The notes: generated from the letters alone by a model not told the origin. Numbered from the stretch's first letter, positions 50,484-59,440 are shown. The stretch is DNA of 64,000 nucleotides from Chromatiaceae bacterium (GCA_024235215.1 JACKMU010000001.1:682001-746000), one strand, 5' to 3'. Numbers and translations: made by a program.

Positions 50484-50795
50484 TCAATCCTCGTCGTTGG
50501 TTTCGATCTCACCGCTCCAGCCGGCGGCACGCGCCTGCTCGATCGCAGCAGCGTGTATTCTCTGGTGGCGTTCACGCAGCTCCGTGGGCAGCCGGCTGAC
50601 CATACAGCCATACTTGTCCCACTCGTCATTGACCTTTTGCAACAGGTTTTGGATCCCAGCCATGTTCCACCCCGCGCAGGTCTCGCTCTCGTGAAGCAAC
50701 CCGAACACCCAGGCATCACGGATGGTCTTGCCGATGACGGTCATACCGCCGAAGACGTCCTGGTCGACGCCGACATAGAGTTGTGTTTTCGCCAT
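50484..50795 (-). CDS. Conserved hypothetical protein of the RuBisCO operon
   Basis: 103 residues, soluble, no signal. Sequence elements: LYVGVDQDVFGGMTVIGKTI, RDAWVFGLLHESETCAGWNM, QNLLQKVNDEWDKYGCMVSR, LPTELRERHQRIHAAAIEQA. It lies between cbbS (after a terminator) and cbbQ, with 54 bases to cbbQ. I have no name for the family. The consistent position suggests a role in RuBisCO assembly or activation; this is inferred from neighbours only. Confidence 0.72.
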   Translation of the reverse strand: MAKTQLYVGVDQDVFGGMTVIGKTIRDAWVFGLLHESETCAGWNMAGIQNLLQKVNDEWDKYGCMVSRLPTELRERHQRIHAAAIEQARAAGWSGEIETNDED

Positions 50796-50814
50796 AGTGC
50801 TCTTGTGTCGTCAC

Positions 50815-50852
50815 AAAAAAGCCCCCGGCCGATGCCAATCGGGCAGGGGCTG
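50815..50852 (-). terminator. Rho-independent terminator after cbbS
   Basis: Minus strand: AGCCCC-TGC-CCGAT loop TGGC ATCGG-CC-GGGGGCT followed by TTTTTT (50820-50815). It begins 30 bases after the cbbS stop. It should end most cbbLS transcripts and leave lower read-through into the 103-aa gene, cbbQ and cbbO. Confidence 0.85.
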
Positions 50853-50882
50853 GCTGGTTGAAGGCTGCTGATCCGCCGCGCT

Positions 50883-51239
50883 CTACTTCGGTTGACCGCG
50901 GTAGATCACCATCGACGCACCTGCTGACTGTGCATAGTTGTCGAAGCCGAGCAGACGCACGTGGTTGTTCGGGTGCGCCTTATGGCAAGCCTCGCACTCG
51001 GCCAGGATGGCGTCAACATCGGATTCACCAAACATCGGCAGCTTCCACATGTACCAGTAGTTCTGGAACGCATTCTCCGGTTCGCAATGCTCTATGCCCG
51101 GATTCCACCCCTTGCTAACGATATACTCGATCTGCTTGCGGATCTGCCCGTCGTTCATCGCCGGCAGATAGGAGAAGGTTTCGAATTTACGGCTCTCGGT
51201 GCTGCTCAAACTTGATTTGTAGTCTTGTACATCACTCAT
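50883..51239 (-). CDS. cbbS: RuBisCO small subunit, form I
   Basis: 118 residues. Typical features: ETFSYLPAMNDGQIRKQIEY, GWNPGIEHCEPENAFQNYWY (small-subunit signature YWxMWKLPMF follows), AILAECEACHKAHPNNHVRL and LGFDNYAQSAGASMVIYRG. The short N-terminal extension MSDVQDYKSSLSS is typical of form IA-q small subunits. Shares the operon with cbbL, which lies 99 bases upstream across a heptamer repeat. Combines with CbbL as L8S8. Confidence 0.96.
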   Translation of the reverse strand: MSDVQDYKSSLSSTESRKFETFSYLPAMNDGQIRKQIEYIVSKGWNPGIEHCEPENAFQNYWYMWKLPMFGESDVDAILAECEACHKAHPNNHVRLLGFDNYAQSAGASMVIYRGQPK

Positions 51240-51258
51240 CGGTGGTACTCCAAAATTA

Positions 51259-51338
51259 GGTACTAGATACTAGATACTAGGTACTAGGTGCTAGGTGCTA
51301 GGAGACTCGCCTAGTACCTAGCGCCTAGTTCCTAGCCC
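51259..51338. repeat. Heptamer repeat with inverted halves between cbbL and cbbS
   Basis: About six units of TACTAGR/TGCTAGG (51259-51303) followed by about four units of the opposite sense, CCTAGYR (51309-51337). The halves can fold as a long hairpin with many alternative registers. It fills the gap between the cbbL stop and the cbbS leader. Confidence 0.85.
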
Positions 51339-52760
51339 CTATTTGTGTGAAACGTCCAGCTTGTCCACGGTGTCGAATTCGAACTTGATCTCTTTCCAGG
51401 TATCCATCGCCGCTGCCAGCTCCGGACTCGACTTGGCTGCCTGAGTCAGAATATCCTTACCCTCCTTCTCCAGGACACGCCCCTGATTGCGTGCCTCGAC
51501 GCAGGCTTCGACCGCAACCCGGTTGGCGCAGGCTCCGGCAGCGTTGCCCCAGGGATGACCCAGGGTGCCACCACCAAACTGCAGCACCGCATCGTCACCA
51601 AAAATGGTGACCAGCGCAGGCATGTGCCAGACATGAATACCGCCTGAAGCCACCGCGAAAGCACCGGGCATCGAGCCCCAATCCTGATCGAAGAAGATAC
51701 CGCGTGAGCGGTCCTCCTTGATGTAGGAGTCGCGCAGCAGATCGATCCAACCCAACGTGGCTTCCCGGTCGCCTTCGAGCTTACCAACCACCGTGCCGGT
51801 GTGCAGATGGTCGCCACCGGAGAGACGCAGGATCTTGGTCAGCACGCGGAAGTGGATGCCGTGGTGCGGGTTGCGGTCGAGCACCGCATGCATGGCGCGG
51901 TGGATGTGCAGCAACAGGCCATTGTCGCGACACCACTGCGCCAGGCCGGTATTGGCACAGAAGCCCCCGGTGATGTAGTCGTGCATGATGATCGGGGCGC
52001 CGATCTCCTTGGCATACTCGGCCCGTTTGTACATCTCTTCCGGGGTCGGTGCGGTGACGTTCAGATAGTGACCCTTGCGCTCACCGGTTTCCTGCTCTGC
52101 CTTATGAATGGCTTCCATCACGAAATCGAAGCGCTGGCGCCAACGCATGAACGGTTGCGAGTTGACGTTTTCGTCGTCCTTGGTGAAGTCGAGACCGCCG
52201 CGCAGACCTTCGTAGCACGCGCGGCCATAATTCTTGGCCGATAAGCCCAGCTTCGGCTTGATGGTGCAGCCGAGCAGCGGACGGCCATACTTGTTCATGA
52301 TGTCGCGTTCTACCTGAATGCCGTGTGGCGGACCGTTGCAGGTCATCACGTAGGCGATCGGGAAGCGAACATCCTCAAGGCGCAGCGCACGCACCGCCTT
52401 GAAACCAAACACATTTCCCACCAGTGAGGTGAATACGTTGACCACCGAACCCTCTTCGAACAGATCGATCGGGTAGGCGATGAAGGCATAGAAGCAGGTG
52501 TCGTCGCCGGGGACATCCTCGATCGCGTAGGCACGCCCTTTGTAGTAGTCCAGGTCGGTCAGCAGGTCGGTCCAGACGGTGGTCCAGGTTCCAGTAGAAG
52601 ATTCGGCAGCGACCGCGGCAGCAGCCTCCTCGCGCGGAACACCCGGCTGCGGAGTGATCTTGAAACATGCCAGAAGATCGGTTTCCTTCGGCGAATAGTC
52701 GGGCATCCAGTAGGTTTCGCGGTACTCTTTTACGCCCGCGCTATAGCTCTTCACTGCCAT
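51339..52760 (-). CDS. cbbL: RuBisCO large subunit, form I (IA-like)
   Basis: 473 residues. Active-site regions: GRPLLGCTIKPKLGLSAKNY, GGLDFTKDDENVNSQPFMRW (carbamylated Lys ~195), HRAMHAVLDRNPHHGIHF and LHTGTVVGKLEGDR (loop 6). MAVKSYSAGVKEYRETYW is the usual form I N-terminus. The second ATG (52760) is chosen because AGGAG is six bases before it and three before the first. No carboxysome genes are adjacent; with cbbQ/cbbO downstream, this is the non-carboxysomal IAq arrangement. Key enzyme of the Calvin-Benson-Bassham cycle. Confidence 0.97.
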   Translation of the reverse strand: MAVKSYSAGVKEYRETYWMPDYSPKETDLLACFKITPQPGVPREEAAAAVAAESSTGTWTTVWTDLLTDLDYYKGRAYAIEDVPGDDTCFYAFIAYPIDLFEEGSVVNVFTSLVGNVFGFKAVRALRLEDVRFPIAYVMTCNGPPHGIQVERDIMNKYGRPLLGCTIKPKLGLSAKNYGRACYEGLRGGLDFTKDDENVNSQPFMRWRQRFDFVMEAIHKAEQETGERKGHYLNVTAPTPEEMYKRAEYAKEIGAPIIMHDYITGGFCANTGLAQWCRDNGLLLHIHRAMHAVLDRNPHHGIHFRVLTKILRLSGGDHLHTGTVVGKLEGDREATLGWIDLLRDSYIKEDRSRGIFFDQDWGSMPGAFAVASGGIHVWHMPALVTIFGDDAVLQFGGGTLGHPWGNAAGACANRVAVEACVEARNQGRVLEKEGKDILTQAAKSSPELAAAMDTWKEIKFEFDTVDKLDVSHK

Positions 52761-53140
52761 CATCTTCTCCTAAGTATTGAGTGTTAGTTTGGTCGCCCAC
52801 CTTTCGGGCCACCCTTCCGGAGTGCTGTACCGGAGTCCGGTTCGACCGCGCCAGCAGGCGCGCTATCGATTCGAAAAAAGATGTTAATCGCAATTACTAA
52901 TTAAGAAAATTCAATATTTATGATCTGGTTTATAAGCGATTCTTATAATTAGTGCGCTACCCTATCAGTAAAACCAGCAGATACACAGTTGGCACCCGGC
53001 TTGAACCCAGATTCCTCAGTGGACCTCTCCATTCCGAGGGTATAAGGCTGAAGAGAAATGGGGTGCCATCAAATCAGACGTTCACTTGCAGGGTGCATGA
53101 CACCCGGTACAGTTCGCGTCCTCCGCCCAGCAACATCCGG
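52761..53140. promoter_or_regulatory. cbbL upstream region
   Basis: 380 bases without a gene between rsmB-like (stop 53141) and cbbL. 52870-52960 is strongly AT-rich with TTAATTAG/CTAATTAAG-type inverted motifs (e.g. ACTAATTAAG at 52896-52905), the kind of T-N11-A palindromes LysR regulators such as CbbR bind. GC hairpins occur closer to the gene (52810-52850). No cbbR gene is in the window. The binding-site assignment is inferred. Confidence 0.4.
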
Positions 53141-54103
53141 CTAACCTGACCGGGTAAGTCGACAAAGAAAGAAACCACGCATCCTGTCGTTGGGCAATAC
53201 CCGCACCGCGAGACGCAAGCGATCGTCATAGCGCCGTTTGCCCCACTGCAGCAGACCCGGTTGTAGATTGGACAACGGCAGAACGATGGGTAAAAGCGTG
53301 ATCTGATCACGGTAACGACGGAGCTGAGCGTCGACCACCTGTTCATTCTCCTCCGGGGAGAACGAACAGGTGCAATAGACCAGCGTGCCACCCGGCTTCA
53401 ACGCACGTATCGCCGAATCGAGCAATCGCTGCTGCTTGCGTGCCGACTCCTGCACCTTCTTCAGGCTCCAGTGCGCCCAACTCTCGGGATTGGCGGTGTC
53501 GAATCTCGCTTCCGAGGAGCAGGGCGCATCCAACAGCACCCGGTCGAAACGCCCGGGCACCTTGGCTCCGACAGAGCGGCCATCCTTCAGGTAGCACCTG
53601 ACCATGCTGGCGCCGCCCCGTTCCAGGTTGGCTTTCAGCCGGTAGAACCGCCCCTTGACCGACTCTACCGCGGAGAGCTGACCGCTATTCTGCATCATCG
53701 CAGCCAGCTGCAGCGTCTTTCCACCGGGTGCAGCGGCCAGATCGAGCACACATTCACCGGGCTGTGGGTCGAGCAGCATCGGTGCCAGCATGGAGGAGAG
53801 ATCCTGGATGTAGATCAGCCCCTGGTTGAATGCGCTCGACTCGGTCAGCGCACGCCGCTGTGCCGGCGGGATGCTGTAGATTCCCGAACACCAGTCGATC
53901 GGCTGCAACCGAAAACCCTCGGCGCGCAGTGTGGCTACCAACTCCGCTTCACTACTCTTCAGCGTATTGATCCGGAAACAGGTGTGGCGATGGCAGGAGA
54001 AACTCTGCAGGCAGGGCTCCCGCGATGCAGGCGGTAGCATCTCCTGCAGTCGCGCGATAAACAGCTCCGGCAACAGTGCAGTGGATGGGTCCAACGGGGT
54101 CAC
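53141..54103 (-). CDS. RsmB/NOP2 family RNA m5C methyltransferase
   Basis: 320 residues. SAM motifs: VLDLAAAPGGKTLQLAAMM, SAVESVKGRFYRLKANLERG, FDRVLLDAPCSSEARFDTAN (catalytic PC motif IV) and LVYCTCSFSPEENEQVV (second catalytic Cys, TC motif VI). N-terminal PCI-like/RNA-binding part HTCFRINTLKSSEAELVATL. It resembles YebU/RsmF-like and NSUN-type enzymes that methylate cytosine in rRNA or tRNA; the C-terminal PUA domain of RsmF is absent, so the target is uncertain. Unrelated to the flanking operons. Confidence 0.9.
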   Translation of the reverse strand: MTPLDPSTALLPELFIARLQEMLPPASREPCLQSFSCHRHTCFRINTLKSSEAELVATLRAEGFRLQPIDWCSGIYSIPPAQRRALTESSAFNQGLIYIQDLSSMLAPMLLDPQPGECVLDLAAAPGGKTLQLAAMMQNSGQLSAVESVKGRFYRLKANLERGGASMVRCYLKDGRSVGAKVPGRFDRVLLDAPCSSEARFDTANPESWAHWSLKKVQESARKQQRLLDSAIRALKPGGTLVYCTCSFSPEENEQVVDAQLRRYRDQITLLPIVLPLSNLQPGLLQWGKRRYDDRLRLAVRVLPNDRMRGFFLCRLTRSG

Positions 54104-54215
54104 GATCTCCTGTCGGGGTGAAGTTTGGCGCCCATGGTAACCGGCATCCGCGCTAGCGGGAAAGCGCAGCGCGGTGGCGATCTCGTGTTCGCCGCCGCCA
54201 CGCTGACGTCAGTCG

Positions 54216-54713
54216 TCAGTGCATCATTTTGCCATGCATCATGCCACCCTGGCCGGGTTGCATCATCTGCATCTGCAGCATGCGCACCGGCAGCGTTGTC
54301 TTCAGCTCGCTGCCATCCTCGAAGCTGAGGGTCAACGCCACCTCGTCGCCCGGTTTCAGCTGCTGCGTCAGTCCGATCAGCATCAGATGCAGGCCGCCCG
54401 GCTGCAACCGGGTCGTACCGTTGGCCGGAATCTCGATCTGTTCCACCCGGCGCATCTGCATCATCCCCTCCGCCATGGTGTGGGTGTGCAGCTCAGTCAC
54501 TTTGGATACTGAACTCGCCGCCGCCACCAACGCATGCGGTGTTGCCGAACTGTTCGACAACAGCATGAAGGAGGCGCTGTTGGGCTGCCCCGGAGGAACT
54601 GCGCGGGTATATCCGTCGCTGACCATCACCGCTTCGGCGGCAGTGCCGGCGAACTGCGGCGTACTGACCAGTAGCGAGGCGAGTGTAAGCAGAGAGAGAA
54701 GTACTGGTTTCAT
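54216..54713 (-). CDS. PCu(A)C copper chaperone
   Basis: 165 residues, periplasmic (signal MKPVLLSLLTLASLLVSTPQ). The PCuAC signature is present: GYTRAVPPGQPNSASFMLLS, VTELHTHTMAEGMMQMRRVE (H-x-M copper ligands) and PGGLHLMLIGLTQQL. The last 25 residues are Met/His-rich (MQPGQGGMMHGKMMH), adding extra copper-binding capacity. With SCO1 (54776) it delivers copper to CuA sites, either cytochrome oxidase or, given the neighbourhood, NosZ. Confidence 0.92.
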   Translation of the reverse strand: MKPVLLSLLTLASLLVSTPQFAGTAAEAVMVSDGYTRAVPPGQPNSASFMLLSNSSATPHALVAAASSVSKVTELHTHTMAEGMMQMRRVEQIEIPANGTTRLQPGGLHLMLIGLTQQLKPGDEVALTLSFEDGSELKTTLPVRMLQMQMMQPGQGGMMHGKMMH

Positions 54714-54775
54714 TTTTACTGTCCTTTCCGATCTTGAATCTGATAAACAAGCTCTGATACCTGAAAACGTAAACG

Positions 54776-55393
54776 CTAGCCTGCCCGCAACAATCTTCTC
54801 AACTCGGCGAGTACCGTCTCCGGCGCCGTGCCGTGCGGCAGCACCGCACTCAGCTTTCCGTTACGATCGATCAGGTAGGTGTCCGCTGAATGGTCGACGA
54901 TATAGCCCATCTCCGAACCGGTATCGCTGATACGGTAAGCAGCGCCGTAGCGCCGAACCGCTGCATCAATCTGCGCCACCGACCCGGTTGCCCCGAGAAT
55001 GGAGGGATGGAAGAACTCACCATACTCCTTGAGCCGCTGCAGCGAATCGCGTTTTGGGTCGACGCTGATAAAAAGCCCCTGAAAATCAGCCAGTTCCTCC
55101 GCGTTGAGCTGACCCAACGCCAAGCTGAGGTAACCGAGGCTGGTCGGGCAGATGTCCGGACACTGGGTATAGCCGAAATAGAGCGCTACCACCTTTCCGT
55201 GCAACGCGTGCAGTGAAACCGGCCCCCGATGAGAGTTAAACTGAAAATCCCCGCCGACCGGCGCTGGTTGTATGGTCAGTTGCTGATGTGATCCGTCCCC
55301 TTCCGGCGCCCAAAAATAGAGCACCCAGAGCAGTAGCCCGGAGAGCAGCAGGATCAGGCTGGCCAGTAGCGTTCTTTGCATCCAACCGCTCAT
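54776..55393 (-). CDS. SCO1/SenC family copper chaperone
   Basis: 205 residues. N-terminal membrane anchor (TLLASLILLLSGLLLWVLYF) and a periplasmic thioredoxin-like domain with GYTQCPDICPTSLGYLSLAL (CxxxC copper/redox motif, C78 and C82 from the first Met) and VDHSADTYLIDRNG holding the conserved His. ATG 55393 overlaps the upstream gene stop (ATGA). It metallates or reduces CuA sites; neighbours suggest service to NosZ, though oxidase is also possible. Confidence 0.93.
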   Translation of the reverse strand: MSGWMQRTLLASLILLLSGLLLWVLYFWAPEGDGSHQQLTIQPAPVGGDFQFNSHRGPVSLHALHGKVVALYFGYTQCPDICPTSLGYLSLALGQLNAEELADFQGLFISVDPKRDSLQRLKEYGEFFHPSILGATGSVAQIDAAVRRYGAAYRISDTGSEMGYIVDHSADTYLIDRNGKLSAVLPHGTAPETVLAELRRLLRAG

Positions 55394-55872
55394 TTCGTCG
55401 GCAGCTCCGCCCCCGGCTTCACGGTGATAAAGCGGAATGGCGCAGCAATGATGCCGTCACCGGTGTATACCAGCACCTTCGCCTCCCACTCCATCGCATC
55501 GCTGACGCAGACCGGCAACATCCCATTGCCGTAGTAGCCGCCGCCATCACCCGCCACCAGTTTAGGACGGTTGAAACCCATGTTCATCCCAACACCCTGG
55601 AAATCGATCTCAACAGCAGAGGCGTTCAGCCCCTCCAGTCTGACCTCGAACGCAAGCGGAGTCACCAAAGGGATACTCTCCGGCTTGATCGCAAAGGTGA
55701 TACGACCGCCCTCAGGCAGCACTCCGCTGCAGGGTCCGGCACGCAGATCACACTCCGGGTCGAGTGGGGCGACCTGTCTCAGTGATGGGTAGAGCAACGG
55801 CCAACCTTTGTAGAGTGCCACTCCCGCCACAGCGAAGAGCAGCAAAATGACGGCAAACCATAATCTTTTCAC
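55390..55872 (-). CDS. Membrane-anchored periplasmic protein next to SCO1
   Basis: 160 residues: one N-terminal helix (KRLWFAVILLLFAVAGVALY), then a beta-rich domain (GGRITFAIKPESIPLVTPLA, GVGMNMGFNRPKLVAGDGGG, YGNGMLPVCVSDAMEWEAKV). Three cysteines and several Met (VGMNMGFN) would suit metal handling. It overlaps sco by four bases. It may be the partner protein often found beside SCO in cytochrome-oxidase or nos gene clusters, but I cannot name the family. Confidence 0.68.
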   Translation of the reverse strand: MKRLWFAVILLLFAVAGVALYKGWPLLYPSLRQVAPLDPECDLRAGPCSGVLPEGGRITFAIKPESIPLVTPLAFEVRLEGLNASAVEIDFQGVGMNMGFNRPKLVAGDGGGYYGNGMLPVCVSDAMEWEAKVLVYTGDGIIAAPFRFITVKPGAELPTK

Positions 55873-56042
55873 GCATCACCTCTCGACGATCAACGGCATA
55901 CTAGCCTCATCCCACACGTTGGCAATTGATCCCGTTATAAAACAGATAGCGGCACATGCTGGCAGGGCTGGCTGGGGCACAAAGCAGGGCATCTGGCAAA
56001 TTCAGTGAGTGATATCACCCAGTTTTAGCGGGTTGGTGCGGA

Positions 56043-56870
56043 TCACGGGAGATCGGTACGCCGGAAAACCTGGTAACCGCCGAAGGCACACAGGGTTCCC
56101 AGCAGCAGCGGATAGAGCAACGCATAGAGGATGTAACCAGCCTGCCCGAAGTTATCCAGGATCACGTAGGCTGACGGTCCGAGCAGCACCAGTTGAGGAT
56201 CGAACAGCATCATGCTGGCGGTGCGGAACACCTGCATCGGGTTGGCCAGCGCGATCGCCACCGCCGACCCGGCTGGCAACTGCTCCTGAATCATGATGCC
56301 GAGCAGTATCAGGTCGAGAAACAGCAGCAGCGTCAGCCAGACTACGAACGCCGCTCCCTGGGCTACATCTGAGGAACGCGCCAGCGTGGAGATGAGCATA
56401 CCGATGCCGAGAAAACACCACGCCAGCACCATCAACAGCCCGGTGTAGTAGACCATCATGCGCCAGGGCATCTCCGCTCCTTTGATCACACCCCAGATGA
56501 TGGCGCCGACCATCGCCAGAAAAACCGGCATGAAAACCATCAGGAAACGGCCCAGCATCTTGCCCCAGTACCAGGCGGAGAGGGTGGTCGGCAGCGCGAG
56601 CAGGTATTCGAATACCCCTGCCTCACGGTCTCCCGCGACCGAACGGACTGTGGTGATCAGCACGAATATCGGCAGGATCGCCATGGTCAATTGAATGTAG
56701 GTGAGCAACAGACGGGAGAGGCCGGTGAAACCCATGATACGTGATTCCGCCAGGCCGTAGGCGAACAACAACACCACCAGACCGCCGAATATCGCCGTAT
56801 AGATAATAAACCAGCGGGCACGCAGCGACTCGACGATATCAGCGTAGGCATTGAGCCAGAGATGTTTCAT
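56043..56870 (-). CDS. nosY: NosY ABC transporter permease
   Basis: 275 residues from ATG 56870, six membrane helices. Features: MKHLWLNAYADIVESLRARW, TYIQLTMAILPIFVLITTVR, DREAGVFEYLLALPTTLSAW and ALANPMQVFRTASMMLF, all typical of NosY. With NosF and NosD it forms the NosDFY ABC complex that feeds the CuZ site assembly of nitrous oxide reductase. Here it follows nosL rather than nosF. Confidence 0.92.
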   Translation of the reverse strand: MKHLWLNAYADIVESLRARWFIIYTAIFGGLVVLLFAYGLAESRIMGFTGLSRLLLTYIQLTMAILPIFVLITTVRSVAGDREAGVFEYLLALPTTLSAWYWGKMLGRFLMVFMPVFLAMVGAIIWGVIKGAEMPWRMMVYYTGLLMVLAWCFLGIGMLISTLARSSDVAQGAAFVVWLTLLLFLDLILLGIMIQEQLPAGSAVAIALANPMQVFRTASMMLFDPQLVLLGPSAYVILDNFGQAGYILYALLYPLLLGTLCAFGGYQVFRRTDLP

Positions 56871-56993
56871 ATTTCGATTTTCTTGCCATAGTTGCAAAAA
56901 GACTCCCCCTCCTCTGGAAGGAGAGTCAAACGCAGGGCAGCTTACAGGCAGCGCGCCGCAACCCGCCTCTCCCGCCGCTATCCTGATGGTCCA

Positions 56994-57515
56994 CTACTCC
57001 TGCCGCGCAGCTTCGCGTTTCGCCGCCTGCTGCTTCAGCCGTTCCAGCAGATGCACCCCATGGAGATTGAAGCGCTGCTCAACTTCAAGAACATGCGCTG
57101 CAGCCCGGGCGAAATCGAGCGCCTCCGGGTACGGGTCACGCTGCGCTCCCAGCCCGTACTCCATCGGTGTCAATTGCCCTCTGACATAGTTGGCGGTGCG
57201 CGCGTCGATCCAGTCACCGGTCAGGTGGTCGGCCACCCAGATCTGCGTCTGCGGATCATCCCGCCATGGTTTATCCTGCAGCCAGAGGATGGCACAGCCG
57301 ATGTCATCGAACTGCGCCACACTGCTGCGCTTTTTACCCTCTGGCAGGAAGCGCACCTGGGCAGCAAAGCGGTGATCGCTCAACACCATACGACAGCGCT
57401 CGCACGCACTCCGATCCCATTTCACCTCGGCCGGTCCGCTATCGGGGTCACTGCCGCAGGCGCCCAACAGCATGACCACCAGCAACCCAATTGCTGGCCG
57501 GTGCAGATCAGCCAT
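56994..57515 (-). CDS. nosL: NosL copper-binding lipoprotein
   Basis: 173 residues from ATG 57515, which overlaps the nosF stop by eight bases. Lipobox LLVVMLLGACGSD (lipid Cys20). The Cu(I) site CERCRM (C38, C41, M43) is the NosL signature, then FDDIGCAILWLQDKPWRDDP. NosL passes copper to NosD/NosZ during CuZ assembly. The C-terminal ~35 residues form a basic helix longer than usual. Confidence 0.93.
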   Translation of the reverse strand: MADLHRPAIGLLVVMLLGACGSDPDSGPAEVKWDRSACERCRMVLSDHRFAAQVRFLPEGKKRSSVAQFDDIGCAILWLQDKPWRDDPQTQIWVADHLTGDWIDARTANYVRGQLTPMEYGLGAQRDPYPEALDFARAAAHVLEVEQRFNLHGVHLLERLKQQAAKREAARQE

Positions 57516-58395
57516 CAGCCGGCGACCCGCTGCGGTTGGGCTTCTCGGCCTCGTGCAGTTCGATGGCTGCCAGCAGCGCCGCATAGCGCGTCAACAGGCC
57601 CAGGAAACGAAGCCGGTCCGGCCCTGCCACCTCTCCTTCCCAGAGCAGCCCATCTTCCGATCCGCGAAAGCTCCAATCGCCGATCGCGTTGGCGAACGCC
57701 CCCTCGCGCTGGTTGAGCCTGATACGGCAGCGCAGGCGCGAGGAGAGATCGACCAGATCCGCGACCCGGTCATCGAGCACCACGCTACCCTGATCCATCT
57801 CCACCACCCGATTGACCAGCGCGGCCACCTCATCCAGACGGTGGCTGGAGATCAACATCGCAGCTGTCTCCCGTTTCTCCGCCAGCAGCTGAAAGAAGAT
57901 GTGCCGCGCCTCCGGATCCAGATTGGCGGCGGGTTCATCCAGCACCAGCAGCTCACTGTCCCGTCCCAGCGCGATTGCGATCAACAGCTTCTGCTTCTGA
58001 CCGCCAGAAAGCTTGACGAACGGCTGGCTGCGAAAGCGCTCCACATCCAGTCCGAGTCGTTTGGCCACCGCCTCCATGCGCAGTGGGTCGGCGGCACACA
58101 GACTGGCAGCAAACCGCACCAACTGGCGCACCGGCATCTTCAGCGGTGGCGGCAGTTGCGGCACGAACCCGACCTTGGCCAGCACAGCGCGCCGCTGCTG
58201 GCGCGGATCCATACCATCCACGCTCACCCTCCCCTCGCAGGTGTACTCACCCAGCAGACAACGGATCAGCGTGGTCTTGCCGGCACCATTGGATCCGACC
58301 AGCGCCACCCGGTCGCCACGTTCGATGGTGAGATCGACCCCGCGCAACACCTGGTTGCGCCGAAACCGTTTAACGAGGTTTTCGAACTGAATCAT
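57508..58395 (-). CDS. nosF: NosF ABC transporter ATP-binding protein
   Basis: 295 residues from ATG 58395 (AAGGT upstream). Walker A VGSNGAGKTT (~33-42), signature LSGGQKQKL (~128-136), Walker B LLVLDEPAANLDPEA and H-loop ISSHRLDEV. The upstream in-frame extension to 58575 overlaps nosH and is not coding. NosF powers NosY; the exported sulfur species for CuZ assembly is still debated. Confidence 0.93.
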   Translation of the reverse strand: MIQFENLVKRFRRNQVLRGVDLTIERGDRVALVGSNGAGKTTLIRCLLGEYTCEGRVSVDGMDPRQQRRAVLAKVGFVPQLPPPLKMPVRQLVRFAASLCAADPLRMEAVAKRLGLDVERFRSQPFVKLSGGQKQKLLIAIALGRDSELLVLDEPAANLDPEARHIFFQLLAEKRETAAMLISSHRLDEVAALVNRVVEMDQGSVVLDDRVADLVDLSSRLRCRIRLNQREGAFANAIGDWSFRGSEDGLLWEGEVAGPDRLRFLGLLTRYAALLAAIELHEAEKPNRSGSPADG

Positions 58396-58468
58396 CGGTC
58401 GACCTTGAGTCACCTGTGTGGTCGCCCTGCATTGGCGCGCAGAGCGGCGTTGCAATCTGGCATGCCAC

Positions 58469-59440
58469 CTATTGCGACTTTTTGCCGTACCCCAACACGA
58501 AATCGAGGGAGTCGGTCGGACAGATGTCCACGCACATGCCGCAGCGTGTGCAGTCGGCACCGATGTCCATATCAAAATTGGTCGCGCGCCCCTTGATGGT
58601 CATACTCAGCACATGGGGGACCAGGCATACCTTGCGGCAATCCCCTTCATGGTGGCAATGCTTCACATTGTACTTGACCCGAATCGGCGAGAGCGTGCCT
58701 ACCACCCCATAGGTGACACCGATCGGACAGACATAACGGCACCAGGCGCGGCGAGAGTAAAAGATCTCTATCAGCAACACAAGCCCGACCCAGAGCAACG
58801 CGATACCGGGACCGTAGATCAGCGCCCGGCTGAGTATGCCGGTAGGGGAGATGGTCTCGAACACGGTATATCCGGTGCCGAGCGCCAACAGCGCGAAGAG
58901 CAGATAGAAGAGGGTACGCGCACGGCGGTCGAAGCGGTGGTCACTGACCAGTTTCCGCTCCGTCAGCCACAGATGCAGCTTTTCGGTCAGCTCCGAAATC
59001 AGATGGTAAGGGCAGACCCAGGCGCAGAAGGTACGGCCACCCAGCAACACCCAGATGATGAATACAGTCACTGTGCCGATCACCAGGTTGAGCACCAGGT
59101 GCTTGTAGGCCAACATCACCTGCAGCGCTGAATTGAGATCGGCCATATGGAAACCGACGAAGCGGGAGGCGGTGAGTGCACCTTCCAGGATCTGTATATC
59201 GAAGAAGTAGGAGACCACGAACAGCAGATTGACCGCCAGCAGCGTTGCCCAGCGGCGGTTACGCCACTTGGTGCGGCCCTTGCCATGCACCGCGTAGATC
59301 TCTTCGAACTCCGCTTTGGAGAACGGGTTCGCCTTTTTATGCAGATGCACCTCCAGCGCCCGCGCGGAGATCCTATCCTTTTCCGGCCGGGAAGGTTCGG
59401 CACCGGCGATCTGCCGAAGTGATTCAATGATATAACCCAT
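58469..59440 (-). CDS. nosH: NosH (NapH-like) membrane iron-sulfur protein
   Basis: 323 residues from ATG 59440, four to five membrane helices. It has the NapH/NosR-type motifs GGRTFCAWVCPYHLISELTE and RAWCRYVCPIGVTYGV (CxxxCP pairs), then cytoplasmic HCHHEGDCRKVCLVPHVL and CTRCGMCVDICPTDSL (4Fe-4S). It is thought to move electrons from the quinol pool toward NosZ via NosG and cytochromes c in clade II systems. 73 bases separate it from nosF. Confidence 0.9.
   Translation of the reverse strand: MGYIIESLRQIAGAEPSRPEKDRISARALEVHLHKKANPFSKAEFEEIYAVHGKGRTKWRNRRWATLLAVNLLFVVSYFFDIQILEGALTASRFVGFHMADLNSALQVMLAYKHLVLNLVIGTVTVFIIWVLLGGRTFCAWVCPYHLISELTEKLHLWLTERKLVSDHRFDRRARTLFYLLFALLALGTGYTVFETISPTGILSRALIYGPGIALLWVGLVLLIEIFYSRRAWCRYVCPIGVTYGVVGTLSPIRVKYNVKHCHHEGDCRKVCLVPHVLSMTIKGRATNFDMDIGADCTRCGMCVDICPTDSLDFVLGYGKKSQ

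Noticed and set aside
51259..51338. CRISPR-like regular repeats
   Set aside because: The unit is 7 bp with no spacers; a simple heptamer tract, not a CRISPR.
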